DNA of 64,000 bases, taken from assembly GCA_964471115.1 (NCBI GenBank), contig CAYYFE010000016.1, positions 12,771 through 76,770 on the forward strand, written 5' to 3'. This DNA comes from SYFT01 sp964471115 (GTDB lineage Bacteria; Acidobacteriota; Vicinamibacteria; Vicinamibacterales; SCN-69-37). The position numbers were made by a program, and so were the translations under genes. Below are positions 38,151 to 47,861 of the stretch, one piece after another; positions within the stretch are counted from its first letter, which is position 1; each line of letters starts with the position of its first letter. The notes beneath the pieces were generated by a model, which worked only from the letters and a program-made list of their open reading frames with translations, had not been told where the DNA came from and searched no databases.

Positions 38151-38263
38151 GGGTCCAACGGGTCCAACGGGTCCAACAGGTCCAACAGGTCCAACAGGTC
38201 CAACAGGTCCAACAGGTCCAACGGGTCCGGACCTGATGGACCTGTAGGACCCGTTGGACCCTG
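38151..38263. repeat. Nonamer array with inverted copies forming a hairpin
   Basis: Eight 9-bp units GGGTCCAAC/AGGTCCAAC (38151-38222) followed by inverted copies (38231-38262). 38213-38228 and 38247-38263 pair as a 16-bp stem with one bulge. It lies between ispH and the 3' end of the anti-sigma gene and could terminate the sigma operon. The unit shares GGGTCCA with the nonamer array at 47519-47599. Confidence 0.9.
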
Positions 38264-38267
38264 GCTC

Positions 38268-38840
38268 TTATCGGTTCGACGCCAGGATCAGGTCGGAGAC
38301 CCGCGGGGTCATGTCTTCGAGCGGCTGCAGCGCGCTGAGCGACGGCCGGTCGTAGGCGCCTTCGAGAATGGCCACGTCTTCGGCGGTCATCTGCGGAGGT
38401 GCCGGGGCCGCCGCGGAGATCGCCGGAGGATCGGGCTGGCGGAGCATGTGGCTCAGTTCGATGCCGATGATGCCAATCATGATGCCCGCCGCCGCGGCGG
38501 CCGCGGCCACCCAGCCGGCGCTCATCTGACGACGGCCCGATTCACGCGCCGACGCCGTCGCCGCAGGGAAGCTGATGACCTTGGACGGGCGATCGAGCTG
38601 CGCCAGCCGATCCAGGACCTGGCTGCGCTGGGCGCGCATCCGGTCGTCGGCACACACCGCGTCGGCCTCGGCCCGGCCGGTGGCCTGCACGTCTTCGAGC
38701 CAGCGGCTCATTTCGATGGCCCGGCTGGCGCAGAGCGCGCATTCATCCAGATGGGCCGGATGCAGGCCCGAGGTCCAGACCTCGACCAGTGCATCTTCCG
38801 ACAAATGCCCGCGCCGCAACACGACGTCAGCGAGCCGCAT
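38268..38840 (-). CDS. Anti-sigma factor-like membrane protein
   Basis: 190 aa. The N-terminal cytoplasmic part has a zinc-finger-like HLDECALCAS (H-x3-C-x2-C) typical of zf-HC2 anti-sigma domains; a single TM helix follows around residue 105 (VAAAAAAAGIMIGIIGIEL), then a short periplasmic tail. It presumably sequesters the ECF sigma factor encoded upstream, whose 3' end overlaps this start by 14 bp. ATG at 38840 preceded by AGGT. Confidence 0.85.
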   Translation of the reverse strand: MRLADVVLRRGHLSEDALVEVWTSGLHPAHLDECALCASRAIEMSRWLEDVQATGRAEADAVCADDRMRAQRSQVLDRLAQLDRPSKVISFPAATASARESGRRQMSAGWVAAAAAAAGIMIGIIGIELSHMLRQPDPPAISAAAPAPPQMTAEDVAILEGAYDRPSLSALQPLEDMTPRVSDLILASNR

Positions 38841-39516
38841 GATGGGACCTGCCTTTCTCTTCCGTAGATACTGCGCCACCCTCACGGGGTGTTTCACTGC
38901 CCGGAGCCAGCAGGCTCCGCAGGCGGCGAATCGCGCGGAACAAATGCACGCGGACCGTCGATTCGTTCAGGCCCGTGACGGCACTGACCTCACGCGACGT
39001 CCGCCCTTCAAAGTGACTGAGCACGAACACGAGCCGCTGGCGCTCGGGCAACTCATCCAGGGCCTTGCGGAGCCGGCGACGGCGTTCCTCCTGCAGCAAC
39101 TGCGCCTCAGGGCTGGGGCCCCGCGACGGCAGGTGCTCGGCCGGATCCCGTTCGACGCCGTCGGCATCCACCGTCGGCCGGGCAATCCAGCGTTCGCGGC
39201 GGCGCCGGGCCTTGATCCGGTCCAGGCAGCCATTGATCAAAATGCGCGTAAACCAGACCTCGAACGGCAGCTCCTCACGGAACGTGCCCAGGTGGGTGTA
39301 CGCCTTCACAAACGCGTCCTGCACCGCCTCGTCGGCGTCGGCGGCATCCCTCAGATAGTGAAACGCGATGCGTGTGGCCCGGCGCTGGTGGCGCTCCACC
39401 AGCTCGCCATACCGCTCGCGCGCGGCATCCACACGTCCGGCCGCCTGATGGGCCTTGACGTCGATGGCGGCACGCGTGTCGAGTTCCCGGGTCGTTTCTG
39501 CGGAAATGGCAGCCAC
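38827..39516 (-). CDS. ECF RNA polymerase sigma factor
   Basis: 229 aa. Region 2: ATRIAFHYLRDAADADEAVQ and DAFVKAYTHLGTFR with WFTRILINGCLDRIKARRR; region 4: ELPERQRLVFVLSHFEGR and VTGLNESTVRVHLFRAIRRL. Group is ECF with a membrane anti-sigma partner directly downstream and overlapping. GTG start at 39516 with AGGA almost touching it. GATAGT about 28 bp upstream on the minus strand may be its -10. A heptamer array precedes the gene. Confidence 0.93.
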   Translation of the reverse strand: MAAISAETTRELDTRAAIDVKAHQAAGRVDAARERYGELVERHQRRATRIAFHYLRDAADADEAVQDAFVKAYTHLGTFREELPFEVWFTRILINGCLDRIKARRRRERWIARPTVDADGVERDPAEHLPSRGPSPEAQLLQEERRRRLRKALDELPERQRLVFVLSHFEGRTSREVSAVTGLNESTVRVHLFRAIRRLRSLLAPGSETPREGGAVSTEEKGRSHHAAR

Positions 39517-39555
39517 TCCTGAAGTGAGGATACGGCGAAAGGGTACTATCGTTTA

Positions 39556-39618
39556 CAGGGCACAGGGCGCAGGGCACAGGGCACAGGGCACAGGGCACAG
39601 GGCACAGGGCACAGGGCG
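39556..39618. repeat. Tandem array, 9 heptamers CAGGGCA (locus 2)
   Basis: Nine near-identical heptamers (seven CAGGGCA, two CAGGGCG) between the ECF sigma gene and the 3' end of the SpoIID-like gene. It is the most regular of the three CAGGGNN loci. Confidence 0.96.
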
Positions 39619-39619
39619 C

Positions 39620-40579
39620 CTATTCCAGGGCTGTGCCGGGAAAGTAATGTTCCAGGATTGACCGGAGACTGTCGCCGCGGCGGGCGCGGGCGAGGGCGCC
39701 GGCCTGGCAGAGGCCCACCCCGTGGCCGAATCCGGAGCCCGCCAGCCGGAATCCGGCGCTGGTGCGTTCGATGCGGAACGCCGTGCTCCGGAGGGCGCGC
39801 GGGCCGCGCGCGGCCGACACGACCGCGCGGAAGACCTCGCCGCTGACCTGCGGGGACCGCGTGCCGTCGATGGCGATGGCCATCGCCCGGTCGCCGGCGC
39901 CCGTGCGGGCGACCCGCAGGCCGGTCAGGACATCACCCACGCGGGTGCGCGGATCGCTGTTGAGCAGGGTGCGCCACTCGACCAGGCTCGCCTCGAAGAC
40001 CCAGTCCCCGGGCAGGTGACCGGGCACGTCATCGGGCCGCGCCGGCAGGTGGGGATGATCCGTGCCGCCCCACGCGGCCGAGGGCGTCGTGGTGTGTCCG
40101 CCGCAGTTGGCGTGAAAGACCGCTTCAATCGGCACGCCGTTGCGCCGCACGGTGATCCCCCGCGTGCGGCGCGCCGCCGCGGCGGCGTCCGCCGCGAATC
40201 GCGACGTCCTGAGCCGCGCCGGCTGATACAGCTGGCAGTGCGTGTCGTCGCAGAGGTCAAAGCCGTCGGCGCCGTGGCGCCCGAGATGTGACAGCGCGTA
40301 CGTCCGCGCGATCACGGCCTGCACCTCGTACACGCGCGCGACGACGTCGCCGGACACGCCGGTGGGCGTGACCTCGGACAGCGCGGCCACCGTGACGTAG
40401 TCGTCGATGGGAATCCGCTGCACGCGTCCGGAGACGCGCACCCGCACCACGCGCGCATCGTCGCGCGCCGCCGGGGCGATGGCGCCGGGCAGCGACACGC
40501 GGCCCGGCGCGCAGCCGGTCCACGCGACGGCCAGCGCGACGAGGCCGATTCGAGAGATTGCCGCAGCCCGCGCTCGCAT
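39620..40579 (-). CDS. SpoIID/LytB-domain lipoprotein
   Basis: 319 aa. Lipobox VAWTGC gives a lipid-anchored Cys near residue 22. SpoIID motifs: IPIDDYVTVAALSEV, VQAVIARTYAL, CDDTHCQLYQ, FHANCGGHTTTPSAAWGG and GSGFGHGVGLCQAGA. SpoIID proteins are lytic transglycosylases on denuded peptidoglycan in spore formers; in Gram-negatives the role is unclear, perhaps wall remodelling at division. ATG at 40579; divergent from the hybrid kinase with only 27 bp between start codons. Confidence 0.88.
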   Translation of the reverse strand: MRARAAAISRIGLVALAVAWTGCAPGRVSLPGAIAPAARDDARVVRVRVSGRVQRIPIDDYVTVAALSEVTPTGVSGDVVARVYEVQAVIARTYALSHLGRHGADGFDLCDDTHCQLYQPARLRTSRFAADAAAAARRTRGITVRRNGVPIEAVFHANCGGHTTTPSAAWGGTDHPHLPARPDDVPGHLPGDWVFEASLVEWRTLLNSDPRTRVGDVLTGLRVARTGAGDRAMAIAIDGTRSPQVSGEVFRAVVSAARGPRALRSTAFRIERTSAGFRLAGSGFGHGVGLCQAGALARARRGDSLRSILEHYFPGTALE

Positions 40580-40585
40580 TTGAAG

Positions 40586-40592
40586 TATTTTA
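40586..40592. promoter_or_regulatory. Candidate overlapping bidirectional -10 element
   Basis: TATTTTA reads as TATTTT on the plus strand (40586-40591) and TAAAAT on the minus strand (40592-40587). Starts predicted 7 nt away fall about 18 bp apart, near 40598 and 40580, giving a very short leader for the kinase and a leaderless SpoIID-like message. Confidence 0.4.
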
Positions 40593-40606
40593 GAGCCGCG
40601 GCTGCG

Positions 40607-43000
40607 ATGACCACCGAACCCATTCTGGTCGTGGATGATGATCCGTTCGTGTTGGGCATGTTGTCGCATGTCGGCCGCGCTCGTGGACTCGAGGTGGTCG
40701 GCGTCCAGTCCGCCGAAGAAGCGACCACGGCCGTCACGACGCGACGCTTCGGCGTGGTCGTGGTCGACCTGCGGCTCGGCGCCGGGTCCGGACTGGACGT
40801 GATTCGCGAGGTGCGGGCCCGCGACGTCGCGGCCGAAGCCATTGTCATCTCCGCCGACCGCCGGTTGTCGAGCGCGCTCGAAAGTTACGCGCAGGACGTC
40901 TTTGCGTTCGTCCCCAAGCCGTTTGATCCCGCCCAGTTGTTTGCCACGGTCGATCGCGCGCTGGAGCGCCGCCGCGGCGCGGTCGAGCGCCAGCGGCTGA
41001 CGCGTGAACTGCGGCTGCTCAACGACGTGGCGACGACGGTCTCGTCATCGATTGAAGCGCGTGAAGCCCTGCAGCGCGGATTGGATCTGGTCGTCGAGGC
41101 GTTCCAGGTGCCGTGGGCCGTCCTGCGCCTGAGGCCGATCGACGGGGGCCCGCTGGTGGTGCGGGCCGTGCACGGCGCGACGCTCGAGCAGGCGGCCACC
41201 GTCTACGCGACCCGCGTCGACTGGCCGTCCGATGCCATCCTGACCGATCCGGTGCCGGTCCGGCAGGACGATGTCTCGACCGCGGATCTGGGCACGTATC
41301 GCGATCAGTTTCCGGTGGCCAGTTCCCTGTCGGTGCCGGTGATGGCCGGGGCCGACGTCCTCGGGGTGCTCACGCTGGCCTCGCCCGCCGTGGGTCGCTT
41401 CGGCGCCGATGACGAGCGCGTGCTCATCACCATCGGCCGCCAGATGGGCGCCGCGGTGGCCAACGCGCAGCTGTACGAACGGGTGCATCGCGCCAAGGTG
41501 CAGTGGGAGCGGACGTTTGACGCCATCAGCGATCCCATCGCGTTGTTCGACGGCCAGGCGCGGACCATGCGCGCCAATGCGGCGTTGGCCGCCATGCGTG
41601 GATGGGATGTGCGCGAGACGCAGGGCCGCACGTGCGCGGAGGTCGGTCTGTGCGGCGGCGGGTGTCCGAACTGCCTGGTGGGGCGCGCCATTCGACACGG
41701 CGAACGGCTCGATCAGGAAGTGACCTCCGCCGAGGGCCGCATCTTCGCCGTGACGACGCTGCCGGTGCCGGACGCGTCGGGCGCCGCCGTGCAGTTTGCG
41801 AAGGAGATGACCGAGGAACGCCTGCGCGCGCGCCAGTTGCGGGCCCTCAGCCAGGAAGTCTCCGCCACCAACGCCGAACTGGTGGCGACGGTCGATCGCC
41901 TCAGGAACACCCAGGCCCAGCTGGTGCAGGCCGAAAAACTGTCGGCCATCGGGCAGCTCGTGGCCGGCGTCGCGCACGAGCTGAACAACCCGCTGACCAG
42001 CGTGATCGGGTACGCGCAGCTGGTGCAGGAAGAGGTCACGGCGCAGCCCGCGCTGGCGGCCATCAGTCAGGCGCTGCTCGACGATGTGGGGCGCATCGTG
42101 TCGGAATCGGACCGCGCCGCGCGCATCGTGCGCAACCTGCTGACCTTCGCGCGCCGGCAGTCGGCGGAGCGATCGGAGCAGGACATCTCCGAGATGTGCC
42201 GCCGCGTCGTGGACCTGCGGGCGTACGATTCGCGCCTGAAGGGCATCGAGGTGGTCACGCACTACGCCGCCGATCTGCCGAAGGTGCACGTCGACGGGGG
42301 GCAGCTGCAGCAGGCGCTGCTCAATCTGGTGCTCAACGCCGAGCAGGCGATGAAGGGCAGTGACACGCGCCGCCTGGAGATCGCGGTGACCTCCGATCCG
42401 TCGTGCGGCGCCGTGCGGATTGACGTCAGCGACACGGGCCACGGCATCGAAAAGGCCAACGTCGCGCGCGTCTTCGACCCGTTTTTCACCACTCGGCCGG
42501 TGGGCGAGGGGACGGGACTGGGCCTGAGCATCGTGTATGGCATCGTGCGCGACCACGGCGGGCAGATCTGGGTCGGGTCGGAGGTGGGCAAAGGCACGAC
42601 CTTCTCGATGCGGCTGCCGGTGCGCATCGTGCCGGACACGGCCGAGCCCGTGGCGCTGGTCGCGCACGGCGACAGTGTGATCCGCGACTTCGTGGCCGCC
42701 GCGTTGACCGGCTGGGGCTGCGTGGTGCGGACCGCGCCGACGGCACGCGAAGCGCTCGAGAGCCTGCGGGAGGATCCGGTGACGCTGGCGGTCGTGGACC
42801 GGTCGGTCGCCGACGGCGACGTCCCCGCCTGGCTGGAGGCCTGGGGCCGGCTGGCGGGTCAGGTGCGGCTGCTGGCGCTGGATTCGGGGGGTGACGATGA
42901 GCCGGCCCGGGTGATCCGGGAGTCGGCGGCGGTCACCCTGCCGCCCCCGTACGAGCTGTGTGCCCTGTTCCGCGCCTTCCAGGCAGTGACTCAATGGTAA
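40607..43000 (+). CDS. Hybrid histidine kinase: REC-GAF-PAS-HisKA-HATPase-pseudoREC
   Basis: 797-aa soluble kinase. The N-terminal receiver is canonical (VVDDDP, VVDLRLG, FVPKPF). A GAF domain (about 145-300) precedes a PAS domain (about 305-420) carrying Cys343, Cys349, Cys353, Cys356, in C-x5-C-x3-C-x2-C spacing that may bind metal or sense redox. HisKA His457 (VAHELNNP), HATPase NAEQAM, DTGHGIE, GTGLGLSI. The last about 115 residues resemble a receiver, but the phosphosite region reads VVDRSVADG and the rest is divergent. ATG at 40607; an in-frame TTG at 40580 is unlikely. No TM, so cytoplasmic. Confidence 0.92.
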   Translation: MTTEPILVVDDDPFVLGMLSHVGRARGLEVVGVQSAEEATTAVTTRRFGVVVVDLRLGAGSGLDVIREVRARDVAAEAIVISADRRLSSALESYAQDVFAFVPKPFDPAQLFATVDRALERRRGAVERQRLTRELRLLNDVATTVSSSIEAREALQRGLDLVVEAFQVPWAVLRLRPIDGGPLVVRAVHGATLEQAATVYATRVDWPSDAILTDPVPVRQDDVSTADLGTYRDQFPVASSLSVPVMAGADVLGVLTLASPAVGRFGADDERVLITIGRQMGAAVANAQLYERVHRAKVQWERTFDAISDPIALFDGQARTMRANAALAAMRGWDVRETQGRTCAEVGLCGGGCPNCLVGRAIRHGERLDQEVTSAEGRIFAVTTLPVPDASGAAVQFAKEMTEERLRARQLRALSQEVSATNAELVATVDRLRNTQAQLVQAEKLSAIGQLVAGVAHELNNPLTSVIGYAQLVQEEVTAQPALAAISQALLDDVGRIVSESDRAARIVRNLLTFARRQSAERSEQDISEMCRRVVDLRAYDSRLKGIEVVTHYAADLPKVHVDGGQLQQALLNLVLNAEQAMKGSDTRRLEIAVTSDPSCGAVRIDVSDTGHGIEKANVARVFDPFFTTRPVGEGTGLGLSIVYGIVRDHGGQIWVGSEVGKGTTFSMRLPVRIVPDTAEPVALVAHGDSVIRDFVAAALTGWGCVVRTAPTAREALESLREDPVTLAVVDRSVADGDVPAWLEAWGRLAGQVRLLALDSGGDDEPARVIRESAAVTLPPPYELCALFRAFQAVTQW

Positions 43001-43030
43001 AATTGGTCGTTTGTTTGCGCTCCAAAGGAG
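42998..43030 (+). promoter_or_regulatory. Candidate -10 and strong Shine-Dalgarno of pckA
   Basis: TAAAAT (42998-43003), partly formed by the kinase TAA stop, could be a -10. AAAGGAG (43024-43030) is an excellent ribosome site 6 nt before the pckA ATG. No strong -35. Confidence 0.45.
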
Positions 43031-43036
43031 TCATTC

Positions 43037-44624
43037 ATGTCGGGAACAGGTCGGAAAGTCGGGTTGGACGCGGTCGGCATCCAGAACCCGGGCAAGGTGC
43101 ACTGGAGTCTTGGCGTTGCGGCGCTGTATGAAGAGGCGATTCGGCGTGGCGAAGGCCAGCTGACGGCCGACGGCCCCATCGTCTGTATCACGTCCCCCCA
43201 CACGGGCCGGTCCCCGAACGACAAGTTCGTGGTGAAGGAGCCGTCGAGCGAGGCCCACGTGGACTGGGGCAAGGTCAACCGGCCCATCGCGCCCGAGAAG
43301 TTCGACGCGCTGCACGCGCGCATGGTGAAGGCCCTCGAGGGCAAGGAACTGTTCGTGCAGGACGTCTACGCCGGCGCCGATCCCGCGTATCGGCTGCCCG
43401 TGCGGCTGATCACCGAAAAGGCGTGGCACAGCCTGTTCGTGCACCACATGTTCATCAACGAGCCGAATGACGAGGTGCGCCTGCAGCACGATCCGCAGTT
43501 CACCGTCATCGACGTCCCGAGCTTCAAGGCGGACCCCGCGGTGGATGGGACGCGCAGCGAGACGTTCATCCTGCTGAACTTCGCGAAGAAGCTCGTCCTG
43601 ATCGGCGGCACCAACTACGCCGGTGAAATGAAGAAGTCGATCTTCACCGTCATGAACTACCTGCTGCCGCTGCGCGACACGATGCCGATGCACTGTTCGG
43701 CGAACGTGGGCGAGAAGGGCGACGTCGCGTTGTTCTTCGGGCTGTCGGGCACGGGCAAGACGACGCTCTCGAGCGATCCGCACCGCGGCCTCATCGGCGA
43801 CGACGAACACGGGTGGAGCGCGCACGGGGTGTTCAACTTCGAGGGCGGCTGCTACGCCAAGACCATCCGCCTGTCGCGGGAGGCCGAGCCGCAGATCTTC
43901 GCCACCACCGAACGGTTCGGGACGTTGATTGAAAACGTGGTCATCGACCCGGTGACCCGCAAGCCGGATTTCGACAGCGATGCCATCACCGAGAACACGC
44001 GCTGCGCGTATCCGCTGACGTTCATCGACAACGCCGTGCCGGAGGGACGCGCCGGGCATCCCACCAACATCGTGATGCTCACGGCGGACGCGTACGGCGT
44101 GTTGCCGCCGATCGCGCGCCTCTCGCCGGAAGCCGCGATGTTCCACTTCCTGTCGGGGTACACCGCGAAGGTGGCCGGCACCGAGCGGGGCGTGAAGGAA
44201 CCGAGCGCCACGTTCAGCACCTGCTTCGGCGCGCCGTTCATGGTGTGGGACCCCAACGTCTACGCCAAGTTGCTCGGCGAGCGCATCGCGAAGCACAACG
44301 CGCGGGTGTGGCTGGTGAACACCGGCTGGACCGGCGGGCCGTACGGCGTGGGCACCCGCATGAAGATCGCGCACACGCGCGCGATGATCAACGCGGCGCT
44401 GTCGGGCGCGCTCGACCACGTCGGCTACGATCGGGACCCGATCTTCAACCTCGACGTGCCGTCGAGCTGCCCGGGCGTGCCGCCCGAGGTGCTCAAGCCG
44501 CGCAACACCTGGAAGGACCCGGCGGCGTACGACGCGCAGGCGAAGAAGCTGGCCCAGATGTTCGTCGACAACTTCAAGACGTTTGAAGCCACGGCGTCGC
44601 CGGCCGTGAAGGCGGCCGGGCCCA

Positions 44625-44635
<11 letters not shown>
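43037..44635 (+). CDS. pckA: Phosphoenolpyruvate carboxykinase (ATP)
   Basis: 532-aa gluconeogenic enzyme converting oxaloacetate and ATP to PEP, ADP and CO2. P-loop GLSGTGKTTLS (Gly235-, Lys241) with the kinase-2 motif LIGDDEHGW, substrate loop TGRSPNDKFVV, and metal-site region GGTNYAGEMKKSIFT. ATP-type by the P-loop sequence and absence of GTP-type motifs. Strong ribosome site. Its last 11 bp overlap the gatB start. Confidence 0.97.
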
Positions 44636-46073
<1,438 letters not shown>

Positions 46074-46110
46074 TTGACACGTTCGTCACACCTGCCTTAC
46101 TTTTGAGGTG
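46074..46110 (+). promoter_or_regulatory. Sigma70-like promoter for the 104-aa gene
   Basis: A perfect -35 TTGACA (46074-46079) overlaps the end of gatB; TTACTT or TACTTT 17-18 bp downstream is the probable -10. GAGGTG at 46105-46110 is the likely ribosome site. Confidence 0.5.
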
Positions 46111-46123
46111 TTCCTTTTCTCGA

Positions 46124-46438
46124 ATGGCTGCCAAGAGTCGTCTGGTAAGCGTCGAAGCCCCGCGGGTCCACTGGCCTCTGGCTGGGGCCTCCTGTCAGTG
46201 CCTTGCGGCGTTTTTCCGTGAAGAGTTCGTCAAGCACCACCAGTGCCTCGAAGCGCAGCGCGAGTACTTCTCCGAACTGGCCATCGCGCAGGCCGAAGAC
46301 GCCCTGCAGCGCATCCTCAGTCAACTCGATCAGCTCTGCCAGCGCGACGATGCGTGTGAGCTGGTGGCGCAGTTGCTGCGGCAGATCGATGCGGTGACCA
46401 ATCTGTCGGCGTGGACCGAGCCGGAACATCTGCACTAG
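46124..46438 (+). CDS. Hypothetical helical protein
   Basis: 104 aa, not recognised. Charged and helical with four cysteines (GASCQCLAAFF, HHQCLEAQ, DQLCQRDD) and a C-terminal LLRQIDAVTNLSAWTEPE. No signal peptide or TM. Codon third positions are strongly GC, like the neighbours, which supports coding on this strand over the antisense frame of similar length. It has its own consensus -35 promoter. Convergent with the secreted-protein gene at 46608. Confidence 0.65.
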   Translation: MAAKSRLVSVEAPRVHWPLAGASCQCLAAFFREEFVKHHQCLEAQREYFSELAIAQAEDALQRILSQLDQLCQRDDACELVAQLLRQIDAVTNLSAWTEPEHLH

Positions 46439-46541
46439 GCACGGCAAGTTCTCTTGTCAGCACAGTAGACATGTCGGCATGTAGGCTCCGGCGTTGGGCC
46501 TACGCCCTGCGTGTGGGCTGCTGCTTTGCGTGCAAGGGCTT

Positions 46542-46607
46542 CACAGGAGGCACGGAGGCACGGAGAGTTCCTGGCTTGAAACCCTCCGCGTCTCCGCGCC
46601 TCCTGTG
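46542..46607. terminator. Imperfect 24-bp hairpin between convergent genes
   Basis: 46542-46565 and 46584-46607 pair at 21 of 24 positions around an 18-nt loop; the stop of the minus-strand gene directly follows. It probably terminates the minus-strand sigma/anti-sigma operon and the plus-strand 104-aa gene. The rest of 46439-46541 holds no gene; it contains TCAGCACAGTAG, shared with 2274-2285. Confidence 0.6.
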
Positions 46608-47195
46608 TCAGGACTGCTTGAGGATGGTCGCCGTGACCTCGAGCGTGACCTTGCGGTCGGTGGCCGGGTCGGCCGACTCGGTGACGATCATCGGCTTGCC
46701 GTCGACCAGTGCGACGGTGATGGACTCGTGCAGCGTTGGAGCCAGGCCGAGGCGCTGGCCGGACGGGCCGGTGGGCCGCGGCGGCGTGTATTCAAAGGTC
46801 AGCCGCACAGAGACCAGCCCATTCTGATAGGCGCTGGCGAGGGCATCGACGTTCAGCGTGGCCTCCGTCTCCCGATTGTTCGTCCGAATCATCCCGCCGT
46901 TGCCGTTGAGCATCACCATCGTCGCGGTCTTCTTGGTGGGCGTGCCACCGTAGTTGTCCGAGAGCGTCAGTTGCAGGCGGATGTTGGTGGAGGCCGGCAT
47001 GCCCTGGCTGGTCGGCAGACCCAGTGAGGGCGCGCGGTTGACCGGCGGTGCAGGCGTCGGCGCCTGCGCGGGCGGCGTCGCGCCGCGTTGGCCTGGCACG
47101 GCTGCGGGCGCCTGCGCGCTGGGCGGCGGCGTCTGCGCCGTCAACGGAGCCGCGACGATCGCGGTGATGAGAACGGTGAATACGAGTTTGCGCAT
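46608..47195 (-). CDS. Secreted protein of a sigma/anti-sigma module, unknown function
   Basis: 195 aa. Signal peptide ends PLTAQ; a Pro/Ala/Gln-rich linker of about 45 residues precedes a beta-rich domain: NIRLQLTLSDNYGGTPTKKT, ATLNVDALASAYQNGLVSVR, ITVALVDGKPMIV and KVTLEVTATIL. No family recognised; it resembles secreted proteins encoded third in acidobacterial ECF operons. It follows the anti-sigma-like gene by 11 bp. Confidence 0.75.
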   Translation of the reverse strand: MRKLVFTVLITAIVAAPLTAQTPPPSAQAPAAVPGQRGATPPAQAPTPAPPVNRAPSLGLPTSQGMPASTNIRLQLTLSDNYGGTPTKKTATMVMLNGNGGMIRTNNRETEATLNVDALASAYQNGLVSVRLTFEYTPPRPTGPSGQRLGLAPTLHESITVALVDGKPMIVTESADPATDRKVTLEVTATILKQS

Positions 47196-47206
47196 AACGG
47201 TTGCTC

Positions 47207-47800
47207 CTACCTTCGATTCGGGTCGCCGCTGATCGGCGACATCGTCATCGGCGTCACAGTTAATGGAGTGATCGACAGCAGGTCCGGTTGGATCGAATCG
47301 AACGTCACCGGCTCAATCGCGATCTGTTCCACCGCCAACGCACCAATGGCGGCCAACGCCGGCACGCGCCGCGCTTCCCAGGCCAGTAGTTCGGGGCTGA
47401 CGACCGGCTGTGCGGCGGTTCCGCGGTTCCTGGGTTCCTGGGTTCTGGGGTTCCGTGCCTGGGTTCGTGGGTTCGTGGGTTCGTGAGTTCCGAGGTTCGC
47501 CGCCACAATCGCACTGCCTGCACCCTGTGCACCTTGTGCACCCTGTGGACCCTGTGCACCCTGTGGACCTTGTGGACCCTGTGGACCCTGTGGACCCTGC
47601 AGCCCTTGGATGAGCACGATGACCGTCAGTCCCGCCGCCACGAGTCCGCCCGCCCAGCGCCAGTCGCCGACGCGGCGGCGTCCGGGCGGCGTGGCGGCGT
47701 CCAGCCGCGCGCGAATGCGCGACTCGAGATCCGCCGACGGTTCGACCTCGGTGATCGCCCGCGCCGCGCTCAGCATCTCGTCATCTCGCCATGTCGTCAT
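47207..47800 (-). CDS. Anti-sigma-like membrane protein carrying repeat-derived segments
   Basis: 197 aa. Short N-terminal cytoplasmic part, a TM helix near residue 55 (GGLVAAGLTVIVLIQG), then a periplasmic part. The segment after the TM is a collagen-like Gly-Pro-Gln/Gly-Ala-Gln tract encoded by nine nonamers; the next is a THEPTNPRTQARNPRTQEPR tract encoded by octamers; the N-terminus is preceded by a third array. The C-terminal third is ordinary sequence. Start set at 47800 with GAGGTG 6 nt upstream; starts at 47848 (in the array) or 47776 are possible. Position after an ECF gene suggests anti-sigma function; no zinc-finger motif is visible. Confidence 0.65.
   Translation of the reverse strand: MTTWRDDEMLSAARAITEVEPSADLESRIRARLDAATPPGRRRVGDWRWAGGLVAAGLTVIVLIQGLQGPQGPQGPQGPQGAQGPQGAQGAQGAGSAIVAANLGTHEPTNPRTQARNPRTQEPRNRGTAAQPVVSPELLAWEARRVPALAAIGALAVEQIAIEPVTFDSIQPDLLSITPLTVTPMTMSPISGDPNRR
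47427..47497. repeat. Octamer array inside the anti-sigma-like gene
   Basis: Irregular TGGGTTCC/TTCGTGGG units. It is the reverse complement, rotated, of the AACCCACG array at 7223-7334. Confidence 0.85.
47519..47599. repeat. Nonamer array inside the anti-sigma-like gene
   Basis: Nine units TGCACCCTG/TGGACCCTG. Nine is a multiple of 3, so on the minus strand it encodes a regular collagen-like tripeptide repeat (Gln-Gly-Pro or Gln-Gly-Ala). Confidence 0.95.
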
Positions 47801-47861
47801 GTCGCCACCTCGCCACCTCGCCACCTCGCCATCTCGCCATCTCGTCATCTCGTCATCTCGT
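47774..47861. repeat. Octamer array at the sigma/anti-sigma junction
   Basis: Eleven units CATCTCGT, CATCTCGC, CATGTCGT, CACCTCGC and similar. It reaches from the codons around the anti-sigma-like start to the sigma stop codon, so it replaces the normal junction. Confidence 0.93.

Noticed and set aside
38127..38867. Plus-strand open frame with Ser-Asn-Gly repeat translation
   Set aside because: It is the translation of the nonamer array and of the antisense of the anti-sigma gene; no ribosome site, and coding bias fits the minus strand.
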